From positions 2,108,001 through 2,172,000 of the forward strand of contig OY756145.1 in assembly GCA_963576785.1 (NCBI GenBank): DNA of 64,000 nt, read 5' to 3'. The stretch is from Chlorophyllum brunneum (Eukaryota > Basidiomycota > Agaricomycetes > Agaricales > Agaricaceae). Shown here piece after piece: positions 61,565 to 64,000 of this stretch (its first letter is position 1; every line of letters begins with the position of its first letter). A program made the translations under genes and the position numbers. Below the pieces are notes generated by a model that worked only from the letters and a program-made list of their open reading frames with translations, searched no databases and had not been told where the DNA came from.

Positions 61565-63185
61565 ATGGATAACTCAGTCCCCAAAGTAACCTCATCGGTC
61601 CACGACATCACTGCATCCAAGCCACCATTCGGATCGAGGTGAACATCTTCCATCTCTCGGTAGAATATACCATAATTCTGCCGCAGATTTCTCACAGACG
61701 AAGCTGATGTTTGGTCCCAAAACGCTTGGGATCATGTTCCACCTCCTGATGACCAAGGAGAAGTCATCGCTACCTCATTAAATAGGCAACGTTTAGCCCC
61801 AGTGCCCCTGCAGGAGCAATCTAAGTACAACGAAAAACCCGCGAGACATTGGTTTGTACAAAAAACCCTCATATTCCAAGGTTACGTGTTGAATACCGAT
61901 TCTGATCCAGGGATAATTTCTACAAGGCCAACACCAGCAACTTCTTCCGCAACCGCAAATGGCGAGGACAGATCAGAGTCACATATATCCCGGAACTGAT
62001 CACTTTTTACCTTAGGCTTCACAATGAATTTCGCGAACTCATTGCTGCAACTCAGCCTGAGGTACCGTTCACTTAGATCCAGATTGTTATTTAGAACTAG
62101 ATCGAACCTTATCAGGCTGGACCCCTGGTTATAGCCGAGGCCGGTTGTGGTGAAGCACGACCCCATCTCGATCGCTCTCAGGTAGCTGACTCGAGAGTAT
62201 AGGAGCTGGAAACTCTGTCTTTCCGCTGCTCTCCGGGAACAAAAACCCAGAACTGGTGTTCAAAGCCTATGACTACTCAAGTCATGCAGTCAAGCTTGTC
62301 CAGGTAGAGTTTTAGCAGCACCATGCTTTAAATGTCTTTCTCTCTCACCGGTCTTCAGTCTAATCCCCTGTACGCATCGCCTCCTTGTGGTTCCATAAGT
62401 GCATCAGTTTGGGACGTCACATCTACCAGTGGCTTGCCAGCCGATGTCGCACCTGGGAGTGTTGACATAGTCGTTTTGGTCTTCGTGTTGAGTGCTCTGC
62501 ACCCGGATGAGTGGGGAAGGGCTATCAACAACCTACACACTGTAAGAGGCCTAAACATATTGTTCGATGCTCTGGTGACTTCTTACATAGATGCTTAAAC
62601 CAGGCGGTCTAGTGGTAATGCGAGATTATGGTCGTCATGATTTGACGCAGCTGCGGTTCAAGGCCAATCGTATGCTCGATGAAAATTTCTACATCAGAGG
62701 AGACAAGACCCGTGTCTATTTCTTCGAAATAGGTATTATTCTCCCTGTATATGAATAGAACAGTTATTGAACATGCTTCTTTGACAGATGAGTTAGCGCT
62801 CATTTTCACTGGTTCCAGAGCAATGGCTTCTCAGGTGACGAGCACTCTGAGCGCGAGCGTCACTGGAGATGACGAAGGATCGACCCCAGAACTCACCTCT
62901 CCGGAACCAGTCGCAGAGCAGATCACCGACCAGAACCCTCCACTCGATAACGTTGTCGAGAACGTTATCTCGGGACCCCAACCATCGTTACTGAGCCAGC
63001 CGGAGATCGTCCCGACCGCATGGATACACCCCAATCTTCTTTCACCACTCTCAGGCCGTCCACCTTATCCTCTTTTCACGATCGAACAGTTGGGTGTTGA
63101 TCGGCGGTTGTTGGTGAATCGTAAACGTCAGTTGAAAATGTATCGTGTGTGGATGCAAGGGAAATTCCGTAAACTCGTCGAATGA
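61565..63185 (+). CDS. TRM140: tRNA N3-methylcytidine methyltransferase (TRM140/METTL2 family)
   Basis: Makes m3C at position 32 of tRNA(Thr) and/or tRNA(Ser). ATG 61565 gives [20 protein letters not shown], joined to [20 protein letters not shown], the family N-terminus (DVW.NAWD). Then [16 protein letters not shown] and after an intron [37 protein letters not shown], and SAM motif [21 protein letters not shown] assembled across a further intron. [70 protein letters not shown] and [15 protein letters not shown] follow. It ends with a disordered stretch and [20 protein letters not shown] then [13 protein letters not shown] at 63183. About 400 residues. The joint between RKW and LHNEF was left as read-through (an in-frame RGQIR... 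insert), which is uncertain. Confidence 0.88.
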
Positions 63186-64000
63186 TATTTCGTACAACAC
63201 CTTCGCTACCATTTCGTAGCCTGTTCTGTCGAAGTCTGGGTTGCTCGCACACTAGAAAACGTTCCCAAGATCATTGATTATTATCATGAGTATCTTTCGC
63301 TGATATGTGTGTATACCCCTTCCATTAACTCGCAAATATAAGGTCACTGATCGCATAATAGAAGTGTCGTTTGACTACCCCCTTTTACTATTTTTCTGGG
63401 ATATATAGGGACACAAGTAGCACGTGGCGACCCCAGGCCAGCCGCGGAAGGGTGAACATGTGGGTACTCCATATGAAAGAGTGCCTTATATCTGCTGTCA
63501 AACAAGAGGGGCCCTTTAATGTAATCCGCCAGTGGACGAGGTGCGGACATATGGGTTATATCGATCACAGCCAATTATCGGAGGTGAGAGGGGTCGTTCA
63601 CCTCTCATTTGGGGCAATGCGACTGGCCACAGGAACGGATCGCTTAGCTGTCTGCCGTTGCCATCTCGATGAATGATGATGATACTGTGTTAAACCAGCT
63701 CAGACGCACGAGCACTGAGGACAAAAGATTCGAATGCAGGGACGACGTTGAGTCTAATCAACCTCGACGCGTGTATGCACACCACAACAATCTCCTGACG
63801 ATCTGGAATACAGGAACTCACTACATCGTGATGTCCTTCATGCGCATGTATCAGTCTTTAATTATGGTTCGGTATCTCGGAGAGCCCTGCAACGGAGCGG
63901 CATCGCGGATTCTGATGATAAAGAATGAATACACCAGTAATTTCACACCGGGTGCCAAGTTGAATATGACGGCACAACCTAGAAGAATCAAATGGAGTGA
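63186..64000. other. 3' flank of TRM140, no gene recognised
   Basis: 815 bp to the window end. Plus frame 63371-63676 and minus frame 63344-63574 overlap each other and carry no recognisable domain. Confidence 0.4.

Noticed and set aside
62600..62625. tRNA-Gly-like string GGCGGTCTAGTGGTAATGC
   Set aside because: It lies in the TRM140 exon encoding [14 protein letters not shown], and no acceptor stem or T arm follows.

Overview
This window is nuclear DNA of a filamentous basidiomycete, most likely an Agaricomycete. The genes are dense and on both strands, and almost every one is cut by GT-AG introns of about 45-60 nt. Several families are typical of mushroom-forming fungi: the giant GTPase/Cys-rich/VWA protein, the BTB protein, an orphan multi-pass membrane protein, a fungal GH35 and an S10 carboxypeptidase. 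I built the gene models by eye: I read conserved protein blocks through short introns, so ends are firm where a start or stop codon is quoted and exon joints elsewhere are approximate.

Layout. 1-8289 (minus): a giant protein, open at the left edge, with a GBP-like GTPase, a cysteine-rich zinc-finger array and a VWA domain. 9135-13143 (minus): gamma-glutamyl phosphate reductase (PRO2) and ATP synthase alpha (ATP1); ATP1 is divergent from mitochondrial ribosomal protein bL21m (plus). 13884-19608 (minus): PRP40 and an unrecognised coiled-coil protein. 19817-27075: MMS19 (minus), divergent NDUFAF7 (plus), and an EEF1A-methyltransferase-like protein (minus). 28074-33137 (minus): serine carboxypeptidase, BTB protein, RING protein. 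34308-37555: ribosomal protein L11 (plus), TRAIP-like RING ligase and VPS25 (minus). 37959-44115: secreted GH35 beta-galactosidase (plus), HIRIP3-like histone chaperone (minus). 45311-50710: UBL-WLM protease (minus), SHE3-like coiled-coil protein (plus), nitronate monooxygenase (plus). 50711-53797: gene-poor, with a block free of CpG that looks like a decayed transposable element. 53798-63185: orphan membrane protein (plus), large Rho1-type GEF with two DH domains (minus), tRNA m3C methyltransferase TRM140 (plus). 63186-64000: nothing recognised.

Most genes are housekeeping and do not form a pathway cluster. Divergent pairs share short intergenic regions (ATP1/bL21m, MMS19/NDUFAF7, WLM/SHE3-like, RhoGEF/TRM140). 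The best candidates for something new are the giant GTPase-VWA protein, the CpG void and the tandem-DH RhoGEF. I saw no CRISPR array, rRNA, convincing tRNA, secondary-metabolite cluster or intact transposon.
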